Below, in pieces: positions 7,816-16,358 of a DNA stretch of 39,661 bases. The notes under the pieces are model-generated. The model saw only the letters and a program-made list of their open reading frames with translations, searched no databases and was not told the DNA's origin. Within the stretch, counting starts at the first letter, position 1. Each line of letters opens with the position of its first letter. Location: NCBI GenBank assembly GCA_003142215.1, contig PLOT01000122.1, forward strand, positions 7,711 through 47,371, in the 5' to 3' direction. The DNA comes from Granulicella sp. (GTDB lineage Bacteria; Acidobacteriota; Terriglobia; Terriglobales; Acidobacteriaceae). A program made the translations under genes and the position numbers.

Positions 7816-10800
7816 CGCAGAGAATTGCCGGGGACGCATCTGCTGGACGCTGGACGCGCGCCATCCGATTGAAGCGTGGCTGCCGGTCGTCCGCAGACTG
7901 CCGATGGCGGCGGTGCTGTTGCTGATGGCGGGCATGGCGCACGCGAGCGGGCCACGCTGGGTGACCGGGCCGCCGTACTTCACGGCGGCCAGCGGCAATC
8001 CGGTGGTGTGGTACACAAGCCAGCCGCTCTACTTCACCGATCCCGGAGACCTGAGCGCAACAGTGAACAACGCGGCCGCGAATGCGCTGGTGGCCGCGGC
8101 GGCCGGAGTGTGGAACGTGCCGACCTCGGCGATGACGATTGCGTATGGCGGCGCGCTGGCGGAGCATGTGAGCGGCGCGAACGCATATTTGAGCAGCAAT
8201 GGGCCGGTGTTGCCGGCGGACGTCGAGAGCGCGAACTATGCGGCGATCCAGATTGCGGTACTCTACGACAGCGACGGCTCGGTGACGGACATGCTGCTGG
8301 GTGGCGGCGCGAGCAGCCCGGCGGAGTGCCGGCAGAACGCGGTGACGGAGAGCGTGGACTCGATCACGCCGTCGGGGTTCATCCAGCACGCCATCCTGGT
8401 GTTGAACGGACGCTGCACGGGAAGCGCGCCGGAGCAGCAGTTGCAGATGCAGTACCAGTTGCAGCGGGCATTCGGGCGAGTGCTGGGGCTGGGCTGGTCG
8501 CAGACCAACGACAATGTGTTCACGCGGACCCCGACGCCGACAGCCAACCAGGCGCTGCACTGGCCGGTAATGCATCCCATCGACATTGTGTGCGGGGCGT
8601 ACACCTACCAGTGCATGCAGCAGCCGTTTACCCTGCGCGATGACGATGTGGCGTCCATCACGTCGCTCTATCCGTATGTGACGAATTACAACCCATCGCT
8701 CGCTCCGCCGGCACCGGGCAAGATGTGGAGTTACGTGCAGGCCAGCATCATCGGCGGAACGGCGACGTTTCCTACCGGCGAAGGGATGCAAGGCGTGAAT
8801 CTGGAGTTGCAGCGAATTCAGGGCGGCTGGGCTGTTCCGGAGGCGTGGTACGACGTGTCAACGGTAAGCGGGGCCGTCTTTCAACGGAATGCCGGGAACC
8901 CCGTGACGGGGGTGGGAACCGGCATTGCCGCGAGCATGGGCTCGACCAACCTGCAATGGGAGGGGAGCTACAAGTTCTCGTGGGTCCCGGACATCGATCC
9001 GATGGGAGCGCAAAACGGCGGGATGTTCGTTGTGCTTACAACGGAGGCGATCAATCCACTGTATATAGGCGCCTACTCGGTGGGGCCATACAGCACAGGC
9101 AACGTGGAGCCTTCGGGCGCGTTGATGAGCCAAATCCAAGACCGGAATCCGACTATACCCTACTGGAACTCCGGGAACTATATGCCGGCCTCTTTCCCGC
9201 CCAACGGAGCGGCAAGCAACTGCAACACCGGCGGCGATGGCGTGGAGACGGCTCCGCTGCCGGTTGCCACGGGCGGATGGTGGACGGGAGTGCTGTGCGC
9301 GCATGGGCATACAGCGTGGTCGAGCTTTGCCGCGCGGGCGGGACGGACGGCAACGCTGGAGGTGACGGCGCTCGACGAAAGCGGGCTGGCAACAACGCAG
9401 AAGGCGATGCCGCTGATCGGCGTGTGGGCGGTGACCGATCCGACGGGAACGCTGCCTACGGTGGCCGCGACTCCATCGGCATTCAACACGGTGACGCTGG
9501 GAATGACGGCGGCTGGCGTGGCGACGACGCAGGCGGAGACATTGCGGTTTGTCATCGCGGATGCGCGCGGAGACGGGCGGCCGGACTTCGCCTACCAGGC
9601 GCGAGTGCTCTACTCGGACACGATTCAGCCGGTTGCCACAAGCGTCAACGGCGGGCAGATCACGATCGGCGGGATGGGATTTCGCGCGGGCAATGAGGTG
9701 ACGGTGAATGGCGTGGTGGCGCAGGTGTCGAGCTGGACGGCGTCGACGATCATCGCGATGGCCCCAGCCGAGAGTGCGTTCGCGTCCAACCCCACAGGGC
9801 CGGTCGATGTCAAAGTTGTGGATCTCTCGACCGGAGGGAGCAGCGTGATGACGGGTGCGCTGACCTATAGCGCCAGCGTCGCACCGGATGAGATGACGGT
9901 GGTCTCCGCGCCGTCGGGCACGGTGGCGGTGGGGACGGCGGCAGCTGTGCCGTTCGCCGTGCGCGTGTTGCTGGGCGATGGCGTGACGCCGGTGGCGGGA
10001 GTTCCCGTCACATTTTCGGCGAGTGGCGCGGCGACGCAGTTTGGCGCGTGCTCTATGCTTCCGTGCGTGCTGCGAACGGACGCGACTGGGCTGGCCTCGA
10101 CTGCGGTGACGCCAACGGCCTTCGGAGCGGTGACCGTGCAGGCGGCAGCGATGGGCGCGACCCAGGCGGCAACCTTCAATGCGGTTGCGCGCAACGTGAC
10201 GATGGTGCAACCGGAAGAATTTATCGCGGCGGGCGTGAGCGTGACCTGGGCCCCGCAGGTGAGCGTGGTGCAGAATGGCGCGGCAGCAGCGGGCGCGACC
10301 GTGGCGTGGACGGCCTTGGGTGGAATGACGGTTGCGCCGGGATCGAGCGTGGCGAACGCGGCGGGCGTGGCGCAGATTGCGGCGGTTACGGGGCCGCTCG
10401 CGGCGGGCGCGCAGGCAACGGGGCAGGCCTGCGCGTGGACGAACGGCTGCGTGAGTTTTACGGCGCAGGGAGTGAGCGCGTCGGCGTGGCGGCTAGTGGT
10501 GGACAGCGGCGCGGGCCAGTCGGTGGCTGTGACGGGGACCTTCGCGCCGGTGGTGGTGATGGTGACGGACGCGAGCGGCGATCCGGTAGCTGGCGCGCTT
10601 GTCGCGGTGCATCAGACGGTGAATGCGGCAGCAATGCCGTGTCCGGCGCGCGGGCGCTGTCCGGTGGCTCCGGTGCTGGCCAACTCGGTCACGTCAGCGG
10701 TCTCGGACGCGAACGGGTTGGTGCGCGTGGTCCCGATGCAGCTTGCGGGCGTGGCCGAGGTAACGAATATCGCGGTGGCGACGGGGACCGAGGGCTTCGC

Positions 10801-10828
10801 CTCGCTCGCCCTGCAACAGGGGTTGTAG
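7802..10828 (+). CDS. Large secreted protein: matrixin-like N-terminal domain with degenerate zinc site, IPT/TIG-like and bacterial Ig-like (Big_1-type) repeats
   Basis: 'NNAAANALVAAAAGVWNVPTSAMTIAYGG', 'LQRAFGRVLGLGWSQTNDN...PVMHPIDIVCGAYTYQCMQQPFTLRDDDVASITSLYP' (metzincin-like layout), 'TSVNGGQITIGGMGFRAGNEVTVNGVVAQVSSWTASTIIAMAP' (IPT/TIG), 'VAVPFAVRVLLGDGVTPVAGVPVTFSASGA' (Ig-like). Confidence 0.75.
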   Translation: MPRADAENCRGRICWTLDARHPIEAWLPVVRRLPMAAVLLLMAGMAHASGPRWVTGPPYFTAASGNPVVWYTSQPLYFTDPGDLSATVNNAAANALVAAAAGVWNVPTSAMTIAYGGALAEHVSGANAYLSSNGPVLPADVESANYAAIQIAVLYDSDGSVTDMLLGGGASSPAECRQNAVTESVDSITPSGFIQHAILVLNGRCTGSAPEQQLQMQYQLQRAFGRVLGLGWSQTNDNVFTRTPTPTANQALHWPVMHPIDIVCGAYTYQCMQQPFTLRDDDVASITSLYPYVTNYNPSLAPPAPGKMWSYVQASIIGGTATFPTGEGMQGVNLELQRIQGGWAVPEAWYDVSTVSGAVFQRNAGNPVTGVGTGIAASMGSTNLQWEGSYKFSWVPDIDPMGAQNGGMFVVLTTEAINPLYIGAYSVGPYSTGNVEPSGALMSQIQDRNPTIPYWNSGNYMPASFPPNGAASNCNTGGDGVETAPLPVATGGWWTGVLCAHGHTAWSSFAARAGRTATLEVTALDESGLATTQKAMPLIGVWAVTDPTGTLPTVAATPSAFNTVTLGMTAAGVATTQAETLRFVIADARGDGRPDFAYQARVLYSDTIQPVATSVNGGQITIGGMGFRAGNEVTVNGVVAQVSSWTASTIIAMAPAESAFASNPTGPVDVKVVDLSTGGSSVMTGALTYSASVAPDEMTVVSAPSGTVAVGTAAAVPFAVRVLLGDGVTPVAGVPVTFSASGAATQFGACSMLPCVLRTDATGLASTAVTPTAFGAVTVQAAAMGATQAATFNAVARNVTMVQPEEFIAAGVSVTWAPQVSVVQNGAAAAGATVAWTALGGMTVAPGSSVANAAGVAQIAAVTGPLAAGAQATGQACAWTNGCVSFTAQGVSASAWRLVVDSGAGQSVAVTGTFAPVVVMVTDASGDPVAGALVAVHQTVNAAAMPCPARGRCPVAPVLANSVTSAVSDANGLVRVVPMQLAGVAEVTNIAVATGTEGFASLALQQGL

Positions 10829-10868
10829 CAACCACTGTTTCAATCCAGCCAGCCGGTCTGTGGCAGAC

Positions 10869-10993
10869 TATAGCATTTCCCCAATGGTGTAGAGTGTCGC
10901 TCTACGAGCAAAATGCGGGGATTCTTCCCCTTCGCAAGCTCAGGGTCAGAATGACAATCCTTATTCCTCTATAGCAATAGTGAAAATGCGCTA
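10869..10993. mobile_element. MITE-like palindromic element, copy 1 (family A)
   Basis: ~125 bp closely matching 14283-14407; degenerate terminal inverted repeats tatagcatttccccaatggtgtagag ... ctctatagcaatagtgaaaatgcgcta. Confidence 0.7.
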
Positions 10994-11143
10994 GATGTGC
11001 CCGGACGTTATATCTTGGATAAGGAAGCGTTGCGAGGCAGATCTCTGGACGATCTCTGAAATGGGAGGTCGGGAGGTTGCGGTCGCACGCGAGTGTCGGG
11101 ACCGGCGCACACGATGAGCGATCGGACCGTACACGATTTCCGC

Positions 11144-11223
11144 CCCAACGAGCAGGTACGCTCGTCGGGGGCCCCGAATTTCACCCCAACGAGCAGGTAC
11201 GCTCGTCGGGGGCCCCGAATTGG
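11144..11223. repeat. Two tandem copies of a ~41-bp hairpin repeat (family C)
   Basis: 'ccccaacgagcaggtacgctcgtcgggggccccgaattt' twice, beginning at 11144 and 11185. Confidence 0.93.
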
Positions 11224-11229
11224 AGATCA

Positions 11230-11910
11230 ATGCTCAGGATGATGACGAAGAAGATTGCGATGGCAGCGGTGATGGCTGGCCTGCTGACAACTGTCTGCGC
11301 GCAGGCGCAGACCAAGCTGGGGCCTGCCGCGCCCGTCACCTACGACAATAAATATGAGGTGTACGGCGGGCTGAACTTCATGAACTTCATGGCGGGGCAG
11401 GACCTAACCCGGCGCATGGACTTCGGCGGCGGCGAGTTTGAAGGCACCTACTGGGTGACGCCAAAGTGGGGCGCGTCGGCGGAGGTTCGCGGCGAAGCGG
11501 GCACATCGCCAGTGCTGCCGAATGCTGGCATCTACGGAATCCACCGCCCGCTGGTGTACATGAACATGGTGCTCTTCGGCGCGCAGTATCGCTGGATGCA
11601 GAACCAGCATGCGGCGCTCGACCTGCACGCCTACGCCGGGCCGTCGTATGGCGTCTTCGACGCAGGCACCCAGGGAGCCGGGCCTACCCCCGGAGTAAGC
11701 GCCACTTCCAACGCAAATATCATCGGGCTCTATGCCAACCACACCGCTGCGATCTTCGCTCTGGGAGGGAGCGTGGACATGAACCGGTCGAAGAACTGGG
11801 CGGTGCGGCTCTCGCCCGATCTGATTCTGGATGAATTCGGCTCGGGGACGCGCGAGTTCTTTGCCATCTCCGGCGGAGTCGTCTACCGGATTCCGGTGAA
11901 GAAGAAGTAA
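11230..11910 (+). CDS. Outer-membrane beta-barrel-like protein
   Basis: Signal peptide MLRMMTKKIAMAAVMAGLLTTVCAQAQ; alternating aromatic/glycine strands ('YEVYGGLNFMNFMAGQDLTRRMDFGGGEFEGTYWVTPKWGASAEVRGEAG...'); 'FFAISGGVVYRIPVKKK' C-terminus. Confidence 0.75.
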   Translation: MLRMMTKKIAMAAVMAGLLTTVCAQAQTKLGPAAPVTYDNKYEVYGGLNFMNFMAGQDLTRRMDFGGGEFEGTYWVTPKWGASAEVRGEAGTSPVLPNAGIYGIHRPLVYMNMVLFGAQYRWMQNQHAALDLHAYAGPSYGVFDAGTQGAGPTPGVSATSNANIIGLYANHTAAIFALGGSVDMNRSKNWAVRLSPDLILDEFGSGTREFFAISGGVVYRIPVKKK

Positions 11911-11943
11911 GCAGGGCGCGACGGCGCGACGAGGCAGGGCAGC

Positions 11944-12225
11944 ATGGAGGCGATGAGGGAGCTGTTGCGCGGCAGCTTGAAGCGGAGCCTCGGCGGCATG
12001 CGCGAGGAAGACCGGCTGGCGGCGGCGTGGACGGTGGCCTGCGGACACGCCATGGCCGAGCATGGCGCAGTGGTTGGCTACGAGGCGGGCGTGGTGCGGG
12101 TCGAGGTCGCCGGCGCGGTGTGGATGCGGCAGATGATCTCGCTGGGTGGCGTGCTGGAGCGCGAGATGGCGCGCATCAGTGGCGTGCCGGTGGCCGCGAT
12201 ACACTTTGAATTGAAGAAGAGTTGA
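11944..12225 (+). CDS. DUF721/DciA-like protein
   Basis: 'LAAAWTVACGHAMAEHGAVVGYEAGVVRVEVAGAVWMRQM' matches the DUF721 pattern. Confidence 0.72.
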   Translation: MEAMRELLRGSLKRSLGGMREEDRLAAAWTVACGHAMAEHGAVVGYEAGVVRVEVAGAVWMRQMISLGGVLEREMARISGVPVAAIHFELKKS

Positions 12226-12237
12226 GTGTGGATGAAG

Positions 12238-12381
12238 CAGAAGCAAAAGCAGATTCCTCCGCTGCGCTACGGAATGACAAGAATTGGCGCTACGGAATGA
12301 CAACAATTGGCGCTGCGGAATGACAAACAGAGTTGGTTGCGGAATGACAAACAAGGGACGCTGCGGGATGACAAAGGATGG
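12238..12381. repeat. Family-B repeat followed by five degenerate tandem units (~22-26 bp)
   Basis: Units at 12265, 12288, 12311, 12337, 12359: cgctacggaatgacaagaattgg / cgctacggaatgacaacaattgg / cgctgcggaatgacaaacagagttgg / ttgcggaatgacaaacaaggga / cgctgcgggatgacaaaggatgg. Confidence 0.9.
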
Positions 12382-12713
12382 AACGGATGGCTGAGGTTGC
12401 GGGCGTAAGTATGGACGAGGTGCTGCGGGTCGCCGAGCTGGCGAATCTGGATCTGACCGCCGAAGAGGTGCCGCGGATGCAGCGCGACCTGAACGCGATC
12501 CTGGGCCACATTGCGCAGTTGAATGAGCTGGACACTACCGGCGTTCCCGCGATGGCCCAGGTCGGGGAGATGCTGGGCGCGGAGATTGAGTCGACCGGAG
12601 CAAGCCTGCGCGCGGATGCGGAGCGGGTGTCGCTGGACCGCGCGGCGGTGATGGTTGCGGCACCAGAGAGCGATGGGAGATTCTTCAAGGTTCCCAAGGT
12701 GATTGAGAGATAG
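12378..12713 (+). CDS. gatC: Asp/Glu-tRNA amidotransferase subunit C
   Basis: 'VLRVAELANLDLTAEEVPRMQRDLNAILGHIAQLNELDTTGVPAM', 'LDRAAVMVAAPESDGRFFKVPKVIER'; followed by gatA. Start may be 12378 or 12387. Confidence 0.93.
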   Translation: MERMAEVAGVSMDEVLRVAELANLDLTAEEVPRMQRDLNAILGHIAQLNELDTTGVPAMAQVGEMLGAEIESTGASLRADAERVSLDRAAVMVAAPESDGRFFKVPKVIER

Positions 12714-12808
12714 GCACTTCGTGCGGTTCTCGACGCGCTCACGCGCGTGAAGGGTGAATGCGGGGCGGTTTTAGAGGCGGGATGTCGATACTAGGTTCGA
12801 GGCGGGAG

Positions 12809-14284
12809 ATGGAGTTGGGCGGAATGACGATTGACAGCGTGCGAGCGGCGATTGCAAGCGGGACGACGACGGCGACAGCGATTGCCGAAGAGCACTATGG
12901 GCGGATCGCTGCCGAGGACGGGCCCAGCGGCGATGGACTGACTGGCAAGGGGATCAACAGCTTTCTGGCGCTGAGCCGCGACCGCGCGCTGGCGCAGGCG
13001 GAGAAGATCGACCGGATGGCGGCGAAGGGCGAGGAACTGGGGCCGCTGGCCGGGGTTCCGGTAGGAATCAAGGACGTGCTGACGATGAAGGGATCGCCTG
13101 CGACTGCGAGTTCGCTGATCCTGAAGGGCTACATGCCGCCATACGATGCGACGGCGGTGACCCGGCTGGAGGCGGCGGGCGCGGTTCTGCTGGGCAAACT
13201 GAACTGCGATGAGTTTGCCATGGGCTCGTCCAACGAGAACTCGGCGTACGGGCCGGTGCGCAATCCGCGGGCGCTGGACCGCGTGCCGGGCGGATCGAGC
13301 GGAGGATCGGCTGCGGCGGTCGCGGCGGGATTTGCGGTGGCGTCGCTGGGCTCGGACACCGGCGGATCGATTCGCCAGCCGGCGGCGTTCTGCGGCGTGG
13401 TCGGCGTGCTGCCCACCTACGGGCGCGTCTCGCGCTTTGGCTTGATCGCCTTCGCCTCGTCGCTGGACCGCGTGGGGCCGTTCGCGACTAACGTGCGGGA
13501 CGCGGCCACGATGCTGGGCGTTCTCGCCGGGCAGGATGCGCTGGACGCGACCAGTTCGGACCGGCCAGTTGGAGATTATGTGGGCGCGCTGGAGAAGCCA
13601 GTGAAGGGGTTGCGGATCGGCGTTCCGGCGGAGTACTTCGGCGAGGGGCTGGACGCGGAGATTCGCGCAGCCATCGAACGCGCGCTGGACGGGCTGAGAG
13701 CCGCGGGCTGCGAGGTGAAGACGATTGCGCTGCCGCACACCAAGTACGCGATCCCGACCTACTACGTAATCGCGACGGCAGAGGCTTCGGCGAACCTCGC
13801 GCGCTTCGACGGCGTGCGCTTCGGGCTGAGGGCGGCGGCTGGAAACGAGGGGGCGCAGACGCTCTCGGCGATGTACCGCGAGACGCGCGACCAGGGCTTC
13901 GGCGCGGAGGTGAAGCGCAGAATCCTGCTGGGTACCTATGTGCTCTCGGCCGGCTACTACGACGCGTACTACCGCAAGGCGCAGCAGGTGCGGACGCTGC
14001 TGACGCGCGACTTTCTGGCCGCATTCGCCGAGGTGGACGCCATCGTCGCGCCCATCACGCCGACCCCGCCGTGGAAGCTGGGCGAGAAGACCGCCGACCC
14101 GCTGCAGATGTACCTGGAAGACATCTACTCGGTGGCGGCCAGCCTGGCGGGAATTTGCGCAATGAGCGTTCCCTGCGGCGAGACGGCGAGCGGCCTGCCC
14201 ATCGGCGTGCAGATCATGGGCCGCCACTTCAACGAGGAGACCATGCTGCGCGTTGCGCTGGCCGTCGAGACGGCGCAAGCGTAG
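12809..14284 (+). CDS. gatA: Asp/Glu-tRNA amidotransferase subunit A
   Basis: Amidase signature 'GSSNENSAYGPVRNPRALDRVPGGSSGGSAAAVAAGFAVASLGSDTGGSIRQPAAFCGVVG'. Confidence 0.95.
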   Translation: MELGGMTIDSVRAAIASGTTTATAIAEEHYGRIAAEDGPSGDGLTGKGINSFLALSRDRALAQAEKIDRMAAKGEELGPLAGVPVGIKDVLTMKGSPATASSLILKGYMPPYDATAVTRLEAAGAVLLGKLNCDEFAMGSSNENSAYGPVRNPRALDRVPGGSSGGSAAAVAAGFAVASLGSDTGGSIRQPAAFCGVVGVLPTYGRVSRFGLIAFASSLDRVGPFATNVRDAATMLGVLAGQDALDATSSDRPVGDYVGALEKPVKGLRIGVPAEYFGEGLDAEIRAAIERALDGLRAAGCEVKTIALPHTKYAIPTYYVIATAEASANLARFDGVRFGLRAAAGNEGAQTLSAMYRETRDQGFGAEVKRRILLGTYVLSAGYYDAYYRKAQQVRTLLTRDFLAAFAEVDAIVAPITPTPPWKLGEKTADPLQMYLEDIYSVAASLAGICAMSVPCGETASGLPIGVQIMGRHFNEETMLRVALAVETAQA

Positions 14285-14407
14285 AGCGGTTTCACCAATG
14301 GTGTAGAGTATCGCGCTACGAACAAAATGCGGGGATTCTTCCCCTTCGCTGCGCTCAGGGTCAGAATGACAATTCATTTCACTCTACAGCAATAGTGAAA
14401 CTGCTCT
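14283..14407. mobile_element. MITE-like palindromic element, copy 2 (family A)
   Basis: Termini agagcggtttcaccaatggtgtagagt and actctacagcaatagtgaaactgctct are near-perfect reverse complements over 27 bp; interior matches copy 1. Confidence 0.82.
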
Positions 14408-14448
14408 GGTTTCAGGAATTTTCCCTCCGCTTGCTCTACACTCGGCAG

Positions 14449-15009
14449 ATGGATGCGGCGCGCGCGGAGTTGGACCCGAAGAACGCTGAAACCGAATCTG
14501 TCGAGGCCCAGGCCGGCGATGGACAGCCGGTCGATTCGCAGGCCGGCGAGTTGGTGCGGCGCGTGGTGGGGTTCGATGTGGGCGACCGGCGGATCGGCGT
14601 CGCGGTTTCGGACCCGCTGGGCTACACCGCGCAGCCGCTGTTCACGCTGCACCGGACTGGCGGGAAGGGGGGCCACCACGCGGAGATGAAGTCCATTGCG
14701 CGGGTGCTGCGCAAGCACAAGGTCGCGGAGGCTGTGGTGGGCAATCCGCTGTATATGTCCGGCGACCAGAGCCCCCAGGCGGCCAAGGCGCAGGAGTTCG
14801 CCGAAGAGCTGCGGGTGGAGTTCGGAATCACGGTGCATCTGTGGGACGAGCGGCTGACCACCACCGAGGCGCACCGCCATCTGGATGAGACTGGCCACGC
14901 GGCGGGACGCGAGCGCAGGCAGATCATCGACCAGGTGGCCGCGGTGCTGATCCTGCAATCGTTTTTGGACGCGCGCGCCAACCAGGCTGCCCGGACGGCC
15001 CAGGAGTAA
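14449..15009 (+). CDS. ruvX: Putative pre-16S rRNA nuclease / Holliday junction resolvase-like (YqgF/RuvX)
   Basis: 'RVVGFDVGDRRIGVAVSDPLGYTAQPLFTL', 'VVGNPLYMSGDQSPQAAKAQEFAEEL', 'LWDERLTTTEAHRHL', 'RERRQIIDQVAAVLILQSFLD'. Confidence 0.92.
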   Translation: MDAARAELDPKNAETESVEAQAGDGQPVDSQAGELVRRVVGFDVGDRRIGVAVSDPLGYTAQPLFTLHRTGGKGGHHAEMKSIARVLRKHKVAEAVVGNPLYMSGDQSPQAAKAQEFAEELRVEFGITVHLWDERLTTTEAHRHLDETGHAAGRERRQIIDQVAAVLILQSFLDARANQAARTAQE

Positions 15010-15043
15010 CCGGGCGCGGGATGGATTGGCGTGGCCGGAGACG

Positions 15044-15049
15044 TATAAT
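15044..15049 (+). promoter_or_regulatory. Perfect TATAAT -10-like hexamer upstream of the GreA-type gene
   Basis: TATAAT at 15044-15049; no convincing -35 at 16-18 bp spacing. Confidence 0.35.
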
Positions 15050-15124
15050 GGAGGTTTGATTCAGAACGCGCCGCCGGTGCAGGTGGCCGAACGCGTGCGC
15101 GCAGAAAGATTCCGGAAGGCCCCA

Positions 15125-15631
15125 ATGCCAGAACAGATCATGAAGCGGCTGGTGGAAGAGATTAAAGTGCTGGAGCGCGAGCTGACCACGGAGCTGCCGG
15201 CGGAGATCAAGCGCGCGGTGGCGCTGGGCGACCTGAGCGAGAACGCCGAGTACCACATGGCCAAGCAGCGCCAGGTGTTTGTGAACGCGCGGCTAGGCCA
15301 GTTGAAGCAGCGCATGGGCGAGCTGTCCATGGTCAACCTGGTCAACATTCCGCACGACAAGGTGGGATTCGGCGCCACCGTGGTGGTCTTCGACTCCAGC
15401 AAGAACGAGGAACTCAGCTACAAGCTGGTGACCAGCGAGGAATCCGACGTGAGCCAGGGGCTGATCTCGACCACATCGCCGATCGGGCGTGCGCTGCTGG
15501 GCAAGAAGGTGGGCGACGTGGCCACCGTGGTGACACCCAACGGCAAGCGCGAGCTGGAGGTGCTGAAGCTGACGACGATCCACGATGTGGTGGAGAAGGA
15601 CATTTCGGACGCGGATGACGTGGCCGGGTGA
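15125..15631 (+). CDS. greA: GreA/GreB-family transcription elongation factor
   Basis: 'MKRLVEEIKVLERELTTELPAEIKRAVALGDLSENAEYHMAKQRQ', 'SPIGRALLGKKVGDVATVVTPNGKRELEVLKL'; GGAAGG SD upstream. Confidence 0.92.
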   Translation: MPEQIMKRLVEEIKVLERELTTELPAEIKRAVALGDLSENAEYHMAKQRQVFVNARLGQLKQRMGELSMVNLVNIPHDKVGFGATVVVFDSSKNEELSYKLVTSEESDVSQGLISTTSPIGRALLGKKVGDVATVVTPNGKRELEVLKLTTIHDVVEKDISDADDVAG

Positions 15632-15692
15632 GTCGCAGACCAGCAGGACAATGGCGGCAAGTTGATGGCAGGACTTCAATAACGAGACTTCA

Positions 15693-16328
15693 ATGACCTG
15701 GACGAGTGCATTTGGCAAGGGCAGCGGATGGCTGCTGCAGAAGATCGTGAACGGGATGGCGCTGACCAAAATCTCGCCCAACGTACTGACCTTTCTGGGG
15801 CTGGTGATCAACATTGTTGCGGCGTGCTTCTTCGGGTTTGCGCGCGGGCACAACGCCGACCGCATGTTCTTCTACGCGGGGCTGATCATCATCGGCGCGG
15901 GCATCTTCGACATGGTGGACGGGCGGGTGGCGCGCAAGACCAACCAGGTATCGGTGTTTGGCGCGTTCTTCGACTCCGTCATGGACCGCTACTCCGATGT
16001 GGCGATCTTCTTCGGCCTGCTGATCTACTACGCGCGCGGCAACCGGCTCTTCTATGTTGGGCTGGTGGCCTTTGTGATGACCGCCTGCGTGATGGTGAGC
16101 TACACGCGGGCACGCGCCGAGGCGCTGATCGGAAGCTGCAAGGTGGGTTTCATGGAGCGGCCGGAGCGCATCGTCTGCGTCATCCTGGGCGCGCTGTGCA
16201 ACCGCTGGGGAGTGATGGCGCCGTGCCTGTGGGTGCTGGCCGTCTTCTCGACGATCGCCGTGATCAACCGGATTCGATATACCTATCTTGAGACGGAACG
16301 GCGCAAGCTGACGCCCGTGGCACGGTAG
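15693..16328 (+). CDS. CDP-alcohol phosphatidyltransferase family membrane protein
   Basis: 'DMVDGRVARKTNQVSVFGAFFDSVMDRYSDVAIFFG' matches DGxxAR-x8-GxxxDSxxDRxxD. Confidence 0.92.
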   Translation: MTWTSAFGKGSGWLLQKIVNGMALTKISPNVLTFLGLVINIVAACFFGFARGHNADRMFFYAGLIIIGAGIFDMVDGRVARKTNQVSVFGAFFDSVMDRYSDVAIFFGLLIYYARGNRLFYVGLVAFVMTACVMVSYTRARAEALIGSCKVGFMERPERIVCVILGALCNRWGVMAPCLWVLAVFSTIAVINRIRYTYLETERRKLTPVAR

Positions 16329-16358
16329 TCCGTTGCCGTGCGTGGAGGGCTTGCGACG

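Noticed and set aside
6457-8791. Long overlapping minus-strand ORFs opposite the 7036/7802 genes
   Set aside because: Low-complexity S/P/R-rich products, whereas the plus-strand genes have signal peptides, an SD and domain structure.
11144-11223. Tandem hairpins as a simple intrinsic terminator
   Set aside because: No U-tract follows either stem, and the same unit occurs elsewhere as a dispersed repeat.
12265-12381. Repeat array as a CRISPR
   Set aside because: Units are contiguous and degenerate with no unique spacers and no cas genes nearby.
12791-14377. 528-aa minus-strand ORF beginning MNCHSDPERSEGEES
   Set aside because: Antisense of gatA; its N-terminus is only the translated MITE-like repeat.
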